A stretch of 64,000 nt of DNA from the NCBI GenBank assembly GCA_963585895.1, contig OY757904.1, positions 4,959,982 to 5,023,981 on the forward strand, written 5' to 3'. The notes beneath the pieces were generated by a model. The model was given only the letters and a program-made list of their open reading frames with translations, did no database searches and was not told the origin of the DNA. The DNA comes from Sepioteuthis lessoniana (taxonomy: Eukaryota > Mollusca > Cephalopoda > Myopsida > Loliginidae). Shown here piece after piece: positions 1 through 11,625 of the stretch. Position numbers and translations under genes: made by a program. The stretch's first letter is position 1. Each line of letters starts with the position of its first letter.

Positions 1-52
<52 letters not shown>
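1..52. repeat. (GT)n microsatellite
   Basis: An uninterrupted GT dinucleotide tract of 26 units opens the window and probably continues beyond its left edge. Confidence 0.98.
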
Positions 53-54
<2 letters not shown>

Positions 55-1129
55 AATAATGAAGTAGATTTATCTATTATTTGGAGGTAGTATAGAATAT
101 GAAATTGGAAAAAATGGATTAAAATTTAATCAGTTGGTCCTGAGGAACTGAGATGCCAACATGAGATAAATGGTGAATTAATCTTTTTCCACCAATATTC
201 AAAGGTCAACTCTTCGAGTGTAGTCGGGTTATTTATAAGTAAAAGTCATGGCAGCTAATCAGTTATAAAAGAAGTGTGCACGCAAAAGTGTTTTGGTATT
301 CATTCTTCTCAGCAAGAGATGTCTTAGTGTTTATTTCTCACAAGCAAACAGTATGCGGTCCGCAACGAAACAAAGAGGATGGGCAACCGAAAGAACAGAG
401 TGCAAAATGGAAATCTAAGCGACTATTACCCTCGTCCGAAGAATTTTGCAGAAGGCTACCTAACAAGCACACAAACATAGATAGATAGATAGATAGATTT
501 ATGTAAAAAAAAAAAAAAGAAGAAACAATCTGAACATAGGATTAACGTAAAATTCAATATTATTTCACATTTTCTCGACAGATTCGAGGTCTTCTTCTGG
601 TCCATTATTTCATGGATGGTTTTCATGTAGTTGAAAATTAAATACATTATTTAGAATATGTTTGGGTATTCTCCTGTACTACATTGTTACACCTTGATTT
701 TGGATATTGTACTAAACTACATCCAGTACTGAAGCCCTGGTTTAGTTTCTCTTGAGAGTGCAAAGTATAAGCTTCATTCTTATTAATCCCAGTTCCTCTT
801 CGATGAAGAATGGTTACAAATAAATCTGTCTGAGATCATTTCTAAAATGGTTTCCAACTACATAATTAATTGACTCTTATAACATTGATATTGCAATTGA
901 GTATATAATTGCAGGAACATTATTTATATTTAAAAGGAATTCACGAAACCATATAAATGTACAATCTATAGGTACTTGAAAGGTATGTTTAAAATTATAT
1001 AATTGAGTTTACTGTTTTTTATAATGAACTATTTCTTGAAGCTAATATTGTCTCGAAAATTGACTATTATTATTAAATATAAATAGCAACAAGAAACCAT
1101 ACAATTTCATCAATAATGACTGTTGTAGA
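53..1129. other. AT-rich DNA, no gene recognised
   Basis: I see no recognisable gene or element here apart from the tetranucleotide tract near 475-518. The 70-residue open frame at 276-488 has no recognisable motif and runs into that tract. Confidence 0.6.
475..518. repeat. (ATAG)n tract followed by poly-A
   Basis: About six ATAG units are followed by a short spacer and a run of A. The combination could be the tail of an old retroposed sequence, but no body is recognisable upstream. Confidence 0.85.
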
Positions 1130-1176
1130 TAATCCAATAAAAGGTGACATACACTAAATCCAACCAACCAACCAAT
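1130..1176 (+). repeat. Decayed SINE-type 3' tail
   Basis: The segment AAAGGTGACATACACTAAAT followed by (CCAA)n resembles the 3' tail of family B and the tail-sharing tRNA SINEs seen elsewhere in the window (consensus AGGTTGATATGCCATAAAAC plus CCAA repeats). No head is recognisable upstream, so this is a tail-only or very old copy. Confidence 0.45.
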
Positions 1177-1701
1177 AATATAGAACAGAATACACATAAA
1201 TCAAGGTAAAAGTTAAATTTCGACAAGTGATATTTTGGAATATACCGGCAAGCGGCATTTCAGAGAATATTGTCAAGCGTTTATTGCCGGCAGAAATATG
1301 TTAACATAGAACATTGTACTGTTTGACTATTGAATATCCTACGGGAAATGAGACAAAAAACTTTAGATGCAAAAGCAAACGAAAACAATAGGCGTGAAAA
1401 AAATTATGTTTGTATATTGAGTTACTATTTATGAACCAACAAGATGAAAGTGTGATTTATCTAAAACTGTAAATTATTTTTGCTGATTTTGCCATAATCA
1501 GATGATCTACGTCTACATGGTCACATAAAAAATACCTTTATCTTTACAGAGAATGGATTTATTCTTTCGAAAGTTTTACATTTTGTTGTTCCCCGTGGAA
1601 ATATTCAAGGATGATATATATTTATTTGAACTTGTTTGAGAAAGTAACGGATTTTATTTTATATTTAAATGTAAGATTGTGTCCAAATTTACAAAACAAC
1701 C
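1177..1701. other. AT-rich DNA, nothing recognised
   Basis: No open frame with a recognisable domain and no repeat matching others in the window was seen. Confidence 0.55.
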
Positions 1702-1708
1702 AAATATA

Positions 1709-1997
1709 CATATTTACCAACCCCTCCACTCTGGCAGGATATGACACAAGGTCAATTTTTAAGCAGAGTTTAACAGGTTTGAATTCAGAGTTTTCCTTCT
1801 CCTAGACTAGTTGCCTCACCGATGCTGAAGAACCTAGTCTGTCCTACTATTTACCCATAGCTGGAGGGAGAATAATTGGATTCATACCTTTCCCAAGTGT
1901 ATTATTGCTATGTGAAATGCAATCAGTTTTGCCCAAGTTTTGAACTCATGTATCCGTGTCCATTTCCTACGACGATAACCATTACACCACAGGCGCC
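1709..1997 (-). mobile_element. tRNA-derived SINE, family A, full-length copy
   Basis: Read on the minus strand, the element starts with a tRNA-like head: GGCGCCTGTGGTGTAATGG carries an A-box-like segment, and GAGTTCAAAAC about 40 bases on is a degenerate B box. A conserved body follows (GAATCCAATTATTCTCCCTCC, then CTAGGAGAAGGAAAACTC) and the tail ends GGTTGGTAAAT. The 7-bp sequence AAATATA is present on both sides (1702-1708 and 1998-2004), as expected for target-primed insertion. Three more copies lie at 8,620, 31,701 and 49,520. The B box departs from consensus, so this copy is probably transcriptionally weak. Confidence 0.85.
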
Positions 1998-2041
1998 AAA
2001 TATATGACAATCCTTACATTACCATAAAGTAATACTGATTA

Positions 2042-2153
2042 CACTGGTTTACAAAGAAATTGAGGCAAGCACAAAAATACCCGTTTTTACCTAATTTGAT
2101 GGTGCTGAATTCAAATTTGAAATCCGTTTTTACTCATCACCTCTAGTTTTTTA
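2042..2153 (+). repeat. Left terminal inverted repeat
   Basis: It starts CACTGGTTTACAAAG and ends in CACCTCTAGTTTTTTAG. Its reverse complement aligns, with several indels, to 4398-4517. Shared blocks are the outer 14 bp, GAGGCAAG, CTGAATTCAAATTT and CACCTCTAGTTTT. Confidence 0.85.
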
Positions 2154-2285
2154 GATATGCATAGTGTGCATTTTGTGCATATACGGTTCATAAAGGCGTA
2201 TATGAATTCAGGGTTAATTCTAATATTGTGAGACTTATGGCTTATTTTTTAGTTATTATGCACTAAATGTAAGTGATAGCATTAC

Positions 2286-2287
<2 letters not shown>

Positions 2288-2339
<52 letters not shown>
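2288..2339. repeat. (TA)n tract inside the transposon
   Basis: About 26 TA units lie between the left TIR and the presumed leader of the transposase gene. It probably expanded after insertion. Confidence 0.95.
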
Positions 2340-2342
<3 letters not shown>

Positions 2343-2507
2343 ACGGATTTTGACAGTTAAGGCAGCAGGTCTCAATCCACATTCTGGCAGTCATTGGAAG
2401 AGCTTGTCTCGCTGGCGGCGCAGGAGGTTGGTGTCCCTCAACTATCGTGTTACACATCTTTTGGCTTACTAAATATTAGTTTTACATTTTCAAATGCACA
2501 TTTAGTT

Positions 2508-2527
2508 TAACTTTGTTATATTTTCAG
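2508..2527 (+). other. Possible 3' splice site upstream of the transposase start
   Basis: A T-rich stretch ends in TTTTCAG, with AG at 2526-2527, nine bases before the ATG at 2536. It fits a U2-type acceptor for a leader intron. The matching donor is not certain; a candidate GT lies near 2429. Without a transcript this is only a plausible site. Confidence 0.4.
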
Positions 2528-2535
2528 ATTCTCCA

Positions 2536-4255
2536 ATGGCTTCAAGCACGTCAAAATGTCGAGGATGCCTCAACAAGGCCAATTCTTTCTGCCACGTGTG
2601 TGGGGACTTCACAACAGTTGCACAGCGTCGAACCATCACATCTCTCCTCAGAACCGCCTACTTTCACTATTTTGAAATTGGTGATCAGGACAAGTCTTGG
2701 GCTCCACACATCTGTTGTAAAACCTGCAACAATGGACTAACTGCATGGTTTAATAGCAAAAAAGCGGCTTTCAATTTTGCAGTCCCGATGGTTTGGAGAG
2801 AGCCGCGAAATCACACAGATGATTGTTATTTTTGTTTAACTAATATAACTGGTTTCAATGCATCTTCTCGGAAACAGATCAAGTATCTCAACCTTCGATC
2901 TGCTATGAGACCGGTTCCCCATTCAGATGTTCTTCCTGTACCCATACCTCCAATAAATAAGGATCTTCTTTCCTCATTAGATGAAGAAATGCCTTCAAGG
3001 GAGGATTCTGCCGAGTCAATATCTGTGGAAGATATTGAGTCTACATATTCAGGAACAAGTGGCAATGAGCCACACTGGATCACGCAAGAGGACCTGAATG
3101 ATCTTGCTCGTGATTTGTATCTGTCAAAACAGCAGTCAGAGCTCTTGGCTTCTTAGCTTAAACAGTGGAACCTAGTCCAGGAAGATGTAAGGATCACCAG
3201 TTTCAGGAATCAGAATAAAGACCTTGCTTCCTTTTTCGACATGGAAAACAAGTTGTGCTACTGCACAAACATACCTGGCATGTTTACGTCCCTTGGTTTG
3301 CCACATAATCCTTCATACTGGCGTCTTTTCATAGACTCTTCCAAGCGAAGTCTCAAGGGTGTTCTTCTGTACAACGGGAATAAATATCCCAGCATTTCCA
3401 TTGCACACTCTGTCCATCTAAAGGAGTCCTATGACAATATGGAGCTTCTTTTAGAAGATATTAAGTACAGCGTGTACCAACTGAGTCTGTGTGGGGACCT
3501 CAAGGTCATTGGTCTTCTTATGGGTATGCAAGCGAGCTTCACAAAGTACTGTTGTTTTTTCTGTCACTGGGATAGTCGAGCCGTATCCCAGCATTACAAG
3601 CAGAAAGACTGGGGGTCTAGAAGCACTTTTTTTTCCTGGCGAACACAGCCTCAAGGAGAATCCTCTGGTTGACATGAATAAGGTCCTTCTTCCTCCTCTT
3701 CACATCAAGCTTGGTTTGATGAAGAATTTCGTGAAGGCGTTGCACAAAAATGGTGTTGCCTTCCAACACTTGTCTACTGTGTTCCCAGGTCTTAGTGCTG
3801 CTAAGCTTAAAGAGGGTATCTTTGTCGGACCTCAGATCCGAGAAGTGCTGAAGGATACTGATTTTAAGGAGCTTATTAACTTAAAGGAACTGAGATCATG
3901 GGAAGCATTCAAGTCAGCCTGTAGTGGCTTCCTTAGTAACACACGCGTACCAGATTATCAAGCCTTTATTAAGAAGTTGCTAAAGTCTTACGAGGATATG
4001 GGGTGCCGAATGTCACTCAAGATTCATTTTCTCCATTCCCATCTCAAATTCTTGCCGTCAAACCTTGGGGCAGTGAGGGATGAGCATGGAGAAAGATTCC
4101 ACCGAGACATTACGAAGATGGAGTGCAACTATCAAGGCAAATGGAACCCCGGCACGATGGAAGACTTCTGCTGGATGCTCCTGCGTGACATCCCGGAGGC
4201 AAAATACACCAGATCTTCTAAGAAAAAACACTTTTCACTGTCTGTGGTACTATGA
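2536..4255 (+). pseudogene. Transposase-like gene of the TIR element, one stop and one frameshift
   Basis: The frame starts at ATG 2536, right after the possible splice acceptor. The N terminus has a zinc-ribbon-like CX2C-X7-CX2C (residues 8-22), then HICCKTC and DCYFC clusters. The frame stops at TAG 3154-3156 in a spot where related proteins, as I recall them, have an ordinary codon before LKxWNL. It resumes in the same frame to 3672, then moves to a second frame inside a run of eight T at 3627-3634. The second part (to 4255) carries PPLHIKLGLMKNFVKA and DEHGERFH. I recognise a repetitive metazoan family usually annotated as uncharacterised protein. Candidate acidic catalytic residues are D in LFIDSSK (3334-3336), D in CGDLKV (3496-3498) and E in DEHGERFH (4082-4084 or 4091-4093), with a CC..C..H cluster between the last two. 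The RNase H-like DDE reading is my inference. It lies wholly between the TIRs, which supports a transposase role. Confidence 0.75.
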
Positions 4256-4397
4256 ATTGTGTAATTGTATCATCCAAGTATATTGATTCAATCAGTGTTC
4301 TTTATCTATCCTGTGTTATCTGTTATAAGCTGCTGTAACTCTTGAAATATGCATATATATTCTCTGTTTATACTAAAATGAGACTATTTAAAAGCCA

Positions 4398-4517
4398 GAA
4401 AACTAGAGGTGATAGAGCAAAACTATTTATAAATTTGAATTCAGAACACCCAAATTAAAAAAAAACATTTATCCCCATTCTTGCCTCAGATCAAAAATTT
4501 ATTTTTGTAAACTAGTG
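4398..4517 (-). repeat. Right terminal inverted repeat
   Basis: The reverse complement begins CACTAGTTTACAAAAATAAA and is alignable with the left TIR for its full length. It contains a longer T run and small indels relative to the left end. TTA follows at 4518-4520. Confidence 0.85.
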
Positions 4518-4520
4518 TTA

Positions 4521-5555
4521 TTAAAGATTATAAAATATTGTTGTAACAAGGTTTAACAGGAATATCAAGGTACAAACATATTTTCTTTATTTTCCTTTAT
4601 TATATTAGTGTGTGCTAAGAAAGGCAACCGGGGCGGAAGACCTTGGGGGTAACCTGAACCAGAGAGATACTGTGAAATCGGGTGAAACAAGGTCAGTAGC
4701 GTGTAGATTTGAAAGACGTTGACAAAAATGTCACGAGCGTAAAAACCCAATGTGGTCACAATTAATTTGGTGCTTTCACAAGTATATATAGTACGCTCGA
4801 GAAATTTCGAGATGACGTACATAGGCAAATGAAAATTATTCTCTCTCTCTCTCACTCACCGTCTCTCTTTCTCTTTGCCCCTCGGTGCTTGTGACGAACA
4901 GACACATTGCTTCGTTCTCCTGCCTTTAACGCTAAATTCTACACACGTAGATAATCTGTGCAACCTAAAAGAAAGATTATTTTTCTTATACATGTGTTTA
5001 ACCAAATCTTGGTGAATCGTTAACCGACAAACATACAACACCTTAACGAAATTACTCAATACAGAAAAATAAAAACATTTTTACATGGGCATCTTAATTT
5101 GATTTTATATAGAACAACACTGTATTTTACTTTCCCCAGTTTGGGTCTAATAGATGAAAAGCATTGATAAACATTTTATTAAATAATATCAAATTTGACG
5201 TATCTTTCAAAGATTTTGTATTCGTCGAATATGATAGATTGGTTTGAATTCGATGACATTTTAAATGATTTTTAAATCACCAAAATAGTTGTGCAAAATA
5301 TCTCTTCACATTCGATTAATCCCCAATAAGGACAATTTTAACATTTTTGATGAATGGATTTCAATTTTTAAATCACTACAAAAAAGGACAGATTTCTCTT
5401 TTTTCAAATCTTGAAGGAAATTAATTTTTTGAGTCGTTTGAATATTAGATCTGAGGTTATTTTAATGTTAACCTATTAATAAAATGTTTGTTATTTCCCC
5501 ATAACCCATGATTGTCAATAGCAAAAATAAATATCATAAATAGATAAGCCCACAT
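4521..5555. other. AT-rich DNA, no gene recognised
   Basis: Two adjacent minus-strand open frames (4565-4855 and 4856-5059) have no recognisable domain, and part of the first is a CTCTCT tract near 4841. I see nothing else here. Confidence 0.55.
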
Positions 5556-5559
5556 GAAT

Positions 5560-5595
<36 letters not shown>

Positions 5596-5651
5596 TCATA
5601 TAATAATAATAATATATATATATATATATATATATATGTCCATTGTCTGAA

Positions 5652-5682
<31 letters not shown>
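5556..5682. repeat. Compound microsatellite (CA)n-(TA)n-(AAT)n-(TA)n
   Basis: Successive CA, TA, short AAT and two TA tracts are separated by a few unique bases. An open frame through this stretch is an artefact of the repeat. Confidence 0.95.
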
Positions 5683-5686
<4 letters not shown>

Positions 5687-6437
5687 TGATACCTTTTAGA
5701 TTCCATCGTATATCACCCAATTTTCCGATGAGAAATCTCCATGACGCAATTTTTATGACTTGTTGAAACTTCGACAGTACCAAGTGAATTGAATAAGTTC
5801 TTGCAGAAATATGAAATTGGACATTTCCACAGAGTACTAATTGATTTGAACAATGTATTCATTAATCTCACCTTTCTTTAAAAAGATTGATCAAAATAAA
5901 CACTTTTATCACATTTCATTTAAATTAAGTATCTGATGGAAGATTTTTGAAGAAGATTTTGGGATAGATAAAAAATCATTTTTGACATTATGTAAATTGA
6001 CTATATATATTTTACATTTATAGAATAATTATTTTTCAAAAATACATCTTATTCCTGACGATTTTGTCGTTAAATATCTCGTTTAAACCAAGCAGGAGCT
6101 CAAATGTCTCTTAACGATTCAATATCAGATATTCTATAGACGATGAGGGTCGTGTACGTTTAGTAATATCGTAATATTTCTTCACAATCAATTTGAAGAA
6201 CAATTTCAAAATATTTGATTTGTTTAAAATTTCAGTTTCATTTTTATGCAGGAATTTACTATAATTGCTTGTATCATTCATGTTTTATGCTTTAAAAGAC
6301 GAATGTTTAAACAATAAATTTAACATAATGATTTTACATTGTTCATATTTTGGGAAACACTTTGTAAAGTATATTTGAAAACAAATAAAACTTATCTCAG
6401 CATGTACGTTTTAACATTTAGATCATACACACATTCA
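5683..6437. other. AT-rich DNA, nothing recognised
   Basis: No coding or repeat signal was recognised in this stretch. It ends at the (CAT)n tail of the following LINE. Confidence 0.55.
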
Positions 6438-8312
6438 CATCATCATCATCATCACGTCGTGCAACCAGCACGGATATCCCTGACTCTCTCGCCAGCCCTC
6501 CCTATCGTTCATCGTTTCTGGCAGGTCCTCATAGAACTGCTGTATGTAGGTTCGAGCTGGTCACCCTGATTTAGCTCGGCCATGTGAAGGGAAACATCCC
6601 TAACTTTGATAGTTTTCGTGATTGGTGGTAGGTGGCCGTATAGCTGCTGCTTTGTAGGGTATTGCCGGCTGGACTTGTTCAATATTGCTTGCAGCATTCT
6701 TGTGTAGTTGCCGATAAGCTTTTTCTTTATCCGTTTAGTCAGCGTCCATGTAGTGTATCCATATAGTAGTATCGACATGACCGCTGCTTAGAAGAAACTG
6801 CCTTTCATTTTATCGGTCAGTTTTGACTTCCATATGATGGATAGTCTATCTATAGCTGTCTATACCTTTGTTAGTCGCGAGTCGATGTCAGTCCTGGTTA
6901 ATGAGAGACTGCTTCCTTGGTAGGTGAACTTGTCAATTAGTTTCAGAGAGCTACGGTTTAGTGTGGAAATGAAAGCACTTTTATTCCTTTTTGTCTCCCA
7001 TTGGACTTTAGATTTAGTTCTAGGTTTTGTTGATGTGTATTTAGCTGCTGCTTCTAAGTGTGCGTTGACGAAATTCTCATATTCGTCATTCGGGGTATGT
7101 GTTTCTGTCTTTTCCTGTAGTGCATCTAATTTGTTTCCCAATGCTATCACATATTTATCTCCAATATCCTTATTGTTAAGCAGAGCCCAGTCATAGTGTA
7201 TGGTCATCGTTGTTCGTGTGGCGTTCTTTCGTAGGCTCAGTCGTATTTTTGTCGTGACAATTTGGTGTTCGGAGGACACACCCTTGAAAGAGGAGTATGC
7301 CTCGCAATTCATTGCGCTATTTTTCCATTTCTTGTTAATAAAGACGTGCTTTAGTATTTTTGCGTTTGTGTAGCTCAATAATTTTCCCTCCCTCTTTTGA
7401 AAGTTTGTATTGAGGCATGTTTATCTATTTTCTACCATGAAATCTGTTAGATGTTGTCCATTCCGGTTTGACGTGTTGTGTAGGCTGTATTTGTTGTTTT
7501 CGGTTTTCCCGATTTGGGCATTCATGTCTCCGCTAATGACTAGCACCTTGTGTTTCGGAATGCTACGCACTAGATAGGATAGCTAATCGTAGAAGGCGAT
7601 GAGTTCAGTTTCTTCACTAACATTGGTAGGTTGAGATGATTGTTGCTCTGGGGTTGCGTTTAAAAGTAGCTACCATCATCCAAGGTTGTATTCTCTCTAT
7701 GCTAGTTAGTGATTTTAAGGCTCTTGATACTATAAGTATTCCTATACCTCCTACCGTGGTATTGACAGAATTTTCCATGCTGATATAGTGGCCAGCGTAC
7801 ATCCATTCCCAGTATCGTTATATTTAATATCCTCGCTATGTGTGTATCTGTGTTCTTGAATGCATACTATGTCTATGCTATGTTTTACGGCCGATGTAGT
7901 TAACTCCAGTAGTTGTCCTTTTCTATTTAAGATTCTAACGCTGAATGTCTCTATTTGTATTGTTGGTTTGCATTTTCGTAATTTTTGTTGTTTGAGCTCT
8001 GTAGCTGATTTTCCGAACAGTGAGTCCAGGGCTTCAACCTCAGCAGGGCGCGCCCCTTTGTTTGCCTGCGCGAAGAGCAATGCGGTTTATCCATGTGGTT
8101 TGTGTGTGGGTCATGGTTATCTTTCGATAGCTTTTTTTTTATTCTCATCTATAGAAGCCACCCTTATAAATGAGCAGCAATAGTTCCCCGATCAAACTAA
8201 CGATCCTGTCCGTTGAACCGTGAGATTTATATGCCAAGGACCAGATTAGGTATTGCGTTAGGCCGTCAGAGGGTTTATCCACTTGCCTCTACATCCACCA
8301 TGCTGCTTCCAA
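6438..8312 (-). pseudogene. RTE-like LINE, both ends present, RT core deleted
   Basis: On the minus strand a 5' leader (8312 to about 8150) is followed by an endonuclease-domain remnant (8080 to about 7380). It keeps IDIVCIQEHRY, an APE-type motif with the catalytic-type E in QEHR, then GGDMNAQ-type and KKW..SA.NCEAYSSF..VSS(D/E)H stretches. The linker (PNDEYENFVNAHLEAAA) then jumps near 6965-6990 directly to the post-palm region (STLNRSSLKLIDKFTY). The fingers and palm with the YADD motif are absent. The C-terminal part (SILLYGYTTWTLTKR, QLYGHLPPITKTIKV) follows to 6438, where a (CAT)n tract, read as (ATG)n on the minus strand, forms the 3' tail. Frameshifts and stops are scattered throughout. 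Assignment to the RTE clade rests on overall resemblance and tail type. Such a copy cannot encode reverse transcriptase. Confidence 0.85.
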
Positions 8313-8526
8313 TGGCGTTCGTAAAAATAAAAAAAATTAATAAAAACTTTAGTTTTACCTTTTTCGTTAAGTTTTAACTTAAAGTCCAAGACTAATAAAT
8401 CTAAAAAAACTTTTTTCTTCTTTATGTTCAATTTTACGTTTACTTGTTTTTTTTTTGTTTTTTTTTTTGCTTTGTTTTTTTTTTGGGGGGGGAAGAGTCA
8501 AAATAAATCCAACAGTGTTAGATTCT
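8313..8526. other. T-rich spacer
   Basis: The stretch holds long T runs and a G run near 8481-8492, with no recognisable element. Confidence 0.6.
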
Positions 8527-9016
8527 TTGGCTAGGTTCAATAATTTTAATTTACGTCTTACAGTTCATTATTCTTTCATTTAAGACACATAATAATATAC
8601 ACTACTGACTATTACGATGGTGTAATGGTTATCGTCGTCGGAAATGGACACGGCGACACGAGTTCAAATCCTGGACAAGAAATTGCATTTCACATAACAC
8701 TAATACCTTTGGGAAAGGTAAGAATCCAATTATTCTTCCTCCACCTATAGATGAATAGTAGGACAGGCTGGTTCTTCAGCCTTGGTGAGGCAGCTAGTCT
8801 AGGAGAAGGAAAACTCAGAATTCAAACCTGTTAAACTCCGCTTAAAAATTGACTTGTGTCATATCCTGCCTGAGCAGAGAAGTTGGTAAATAGGATTACG
8901 ATGACAAAATTGAATAAAAATCCTACATGCATTTTTAAATGACAATTGAGTATAGAACAATGTTACTCACCATTTTGGACTTCTTTTTGAAATGGACGTG
9001 TTATTCATTCGTATGT
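8527..9016. repeat. Duplicated sequence copy 1, interrupted by a SINE
   Basis: Segments 8527-8619 and 8895-9016 together align with 9240-9437. Shared blocks are CTTACAGTTCATT, TTCTTTCATTTAAGA, ACATGCATTTTTAAATGA and CCATTTTGGACTTCTTTT. A family A SINE separates the two halves. The identity of the duplicated sequence is unknown. Confidence 0.85.
8620..8894 (+). mobile_element. tRNA-derived SINE, family A, with 9-bp TSD
   Basis: The copy begins GTGTAATGGTTATCG, so it lacks about ten 5' bases of the copy at 1709-1997. The B-box-like GAGTTCAAATCCT is close to consensus. The body ends GAAGTTGGTAAATAGG. ATTACGATG flanks both sides (8611-8619 and 8895-8903). The paralogous sequence at 9318-9328 has only one such site, which confirms the insertion boundaries. 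Confidence 0.92.
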
Positions 9017-9239
9017 TGTTTACAAATGGTTTCTCTAGAATAGTTTTTCAAATTTTATGAACATTTATTTACATGTGATCCCTCTACTGTTTGACAGACT
9101 GGGGTGTGTCATTTACTTGTTAGTTTCCACCTTGCCTTTTTTTTTCTTCCCCTGTTTTCTGAAATTTCGACATTAACACGAATCATAATTCTACCCTTTT
9201 ACAAAAAATAGAATTTTCACGTTCCAAAAGTGAACCTTT
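9017..9239. other. Spacer between duplicated copies
   Basis: Unique AT-rich sequence with no recognisable feature. Confidence 0.5.
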
Positions 9240-9437
9240 TCGTTCAAGTTCAATATTTTAATTTGGGCTTACAGTTCATTGTTCTTTCATTTAAGATGTT
9301 TAAGTATACACCGCTGACTTTTACAATGACAAAATTTAATAAAAATCATACATGCATTTTTAAATGATAACTTAATATTGAACAGTGTTACTAACCATTT
9401 TGGACTTCTTTTCGAAATGGACGTGTTAATTCATGCC
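9240..9437. repeat. Duplicated sequence copy 2, empty of SINE
   Basis: It aligns with both halves of copy 1 without the 275-bp SINE. The junction reads GACTTTTACAATGACAAAAT, equivalent to the pre-insertion site. Confidence 0.85.
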
Positions 9438-9500
9438 TATATATATATATATGTGTGTGTTTGTGTGTGTGTGTTTGTGTGTGTGTGTTTGTGTGTGTGT
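9438..9500. repeat. (AT)n-(GT)n microsatellite
   Basis: A short AT tract is followed by GT repeats interrupted by regular TTTGTG units. Confidence 0.9.
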
Positions 9501-9720
9501 AATTAGAGAAACTATCCAAATCGTAAAACGTTGAGCTAAATCATCGTAAATTTTTTAAAAATAAATATTTTTGTTCACTTAATTCACCAATACTTTAATG
9601 AATATATTCCAACCTTTTGTATACTTTTATCTTTCTCGGCAGTTTCCTACTCGATCTTATATTTTGCTTAGGTACAAGTTAATTCAATTGTAAGTGAAGG
9701 AGTGACATTAATATGCCACT

Positions 9721-9723
<3 letters not shown>

Positions 9724-9814
<91 letters not shown>
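9724..9814. repeat. (TA)n-(TG)n microsatellite
   Basis: About 25 TA units continue directly into about 20 TG units. Confidence 0.97.
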
Positions 9815-9818
<4 letters not shown>

Positions 9819-10273
9819 TAAATATGGATAAAATCCGACAGTATGATTTTTTTCCATATTTACTTTAATACTGCTTTTTTCGGAAAAACAAACACCAAAT
9901 ACTATCTTACATAACATTTAACATGGATGATTCCAAATGATCTATGCATATGAAAACTTACTTGTTGCGTCTTTCTCAATAATCGGGAGGTTTTGTCTCG
10001 TTTCTTAGGGAAATCCAATATTTTCAAATATTCTTTACCACGTGCCAGACACGTTCTAATGACTTTTGAATTATGAACGCCATGTGCACGTTTATGTTTC
10101 TTTTCGTTGTATATTTCTCATTTGCTCCTGTCATCTTTGCAAGCATCCATCGCTATGTGAACTATTTTGATACCCAAGTCCTGATGATGGATACTGAAAC
10201 CGAAACGTTAACGTCGACTTTACATCATAATATATTCACCTATTTTGATTATGTTTTTCTGCTACCTACATAC

Positions 10274-10276
<3 letters not shown>
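9815..10276. other. No gene recognised
   Basis: A 98-residue open frame (10073-10369) ends in poly-Cys/Val encoded by the next microsatellite and is not credible. The segment near 10180-10215 (TGATGATGG...CCGAAACG) resembles a motif found in many animal retroelement ends, but no domain supports it. Confidence 0.5.

Positions 10277-10347
<71 letters not shown>
10277..10347. repeat. (TG)n microsatellite
   Basis: About 35 TG units without interruption. Confidence 0.98.
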
Positions 10348-11397
<1,050 letters not shown>

Positions 11398-11625
11398 TCT
11401 TTAACACATAGATTGGACCCAAACAGATACTACGGCTCTGGCTCAGAGTGGATCTGTGAGTAATGGCAATGAAGAGGTACTCCACAATCGCTAGAACTCC
11501 AAAACTTGGTCCTCACCATCGGAGGTAGTTTATTATCATAACTAGGACTTTTAGTAGGGAAGTTTTACTCCTCTGCAGAGGATCGGATCAACGGATTCTA
11601 AGCCTTACCCACAGAGCGTTTATTC
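11398..11625 (-). mobile_element. Family B SINE-like element, diverged head only
   Basis: The plus strand reads CATAGATTGGACCC ... CAGAGTGGATCTG ... CTCCTCTGCAGAGGA, colinear with the head of the better copies at 25,090-25,523 and 57,648-58,228 but strongly diverged. The internal ~55-bp repeats and the 3' tail are missing. Confidence 0.7.

Larger units (their letters stand above)
2042..4517 (+). mobile_element. DNA transposon with TIRs and TTA TSD, CMC-like (CACTA/Mirage/Chapaev)
   Basis: The element is 2,476 bp. Its left end begins CACTGGTTTACAAA and the reverse complement of its right end begins CACTAGTTTACAAA. The two ends stay alignable for about 115 bp, down to a shared CACCTCTAGTTTT block. 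TTA flanks both ends (2039-2041 and 4518-4520). Ends starting CACT with a 3-bp duplication are known from the CACTA/Mirage/Chapaev group; PIF/Harbinger elements also use 3-bp TWA duplications, so the superfamily call is an inference. Inside are an (AT)n tract, a possible untranslated leader and a broken gene of 573 codons (2536-4255). This is the most complete DNA transposon in the window, but its transposase is inactive as written. Confidence 0.8.

Noticed and set aside
4565..5059. Two adjacent minus-strand frames as a small gene
   Set aside because: No recognisable motif or splice structure, a CT tract in one, and no repeat or host context to support them.
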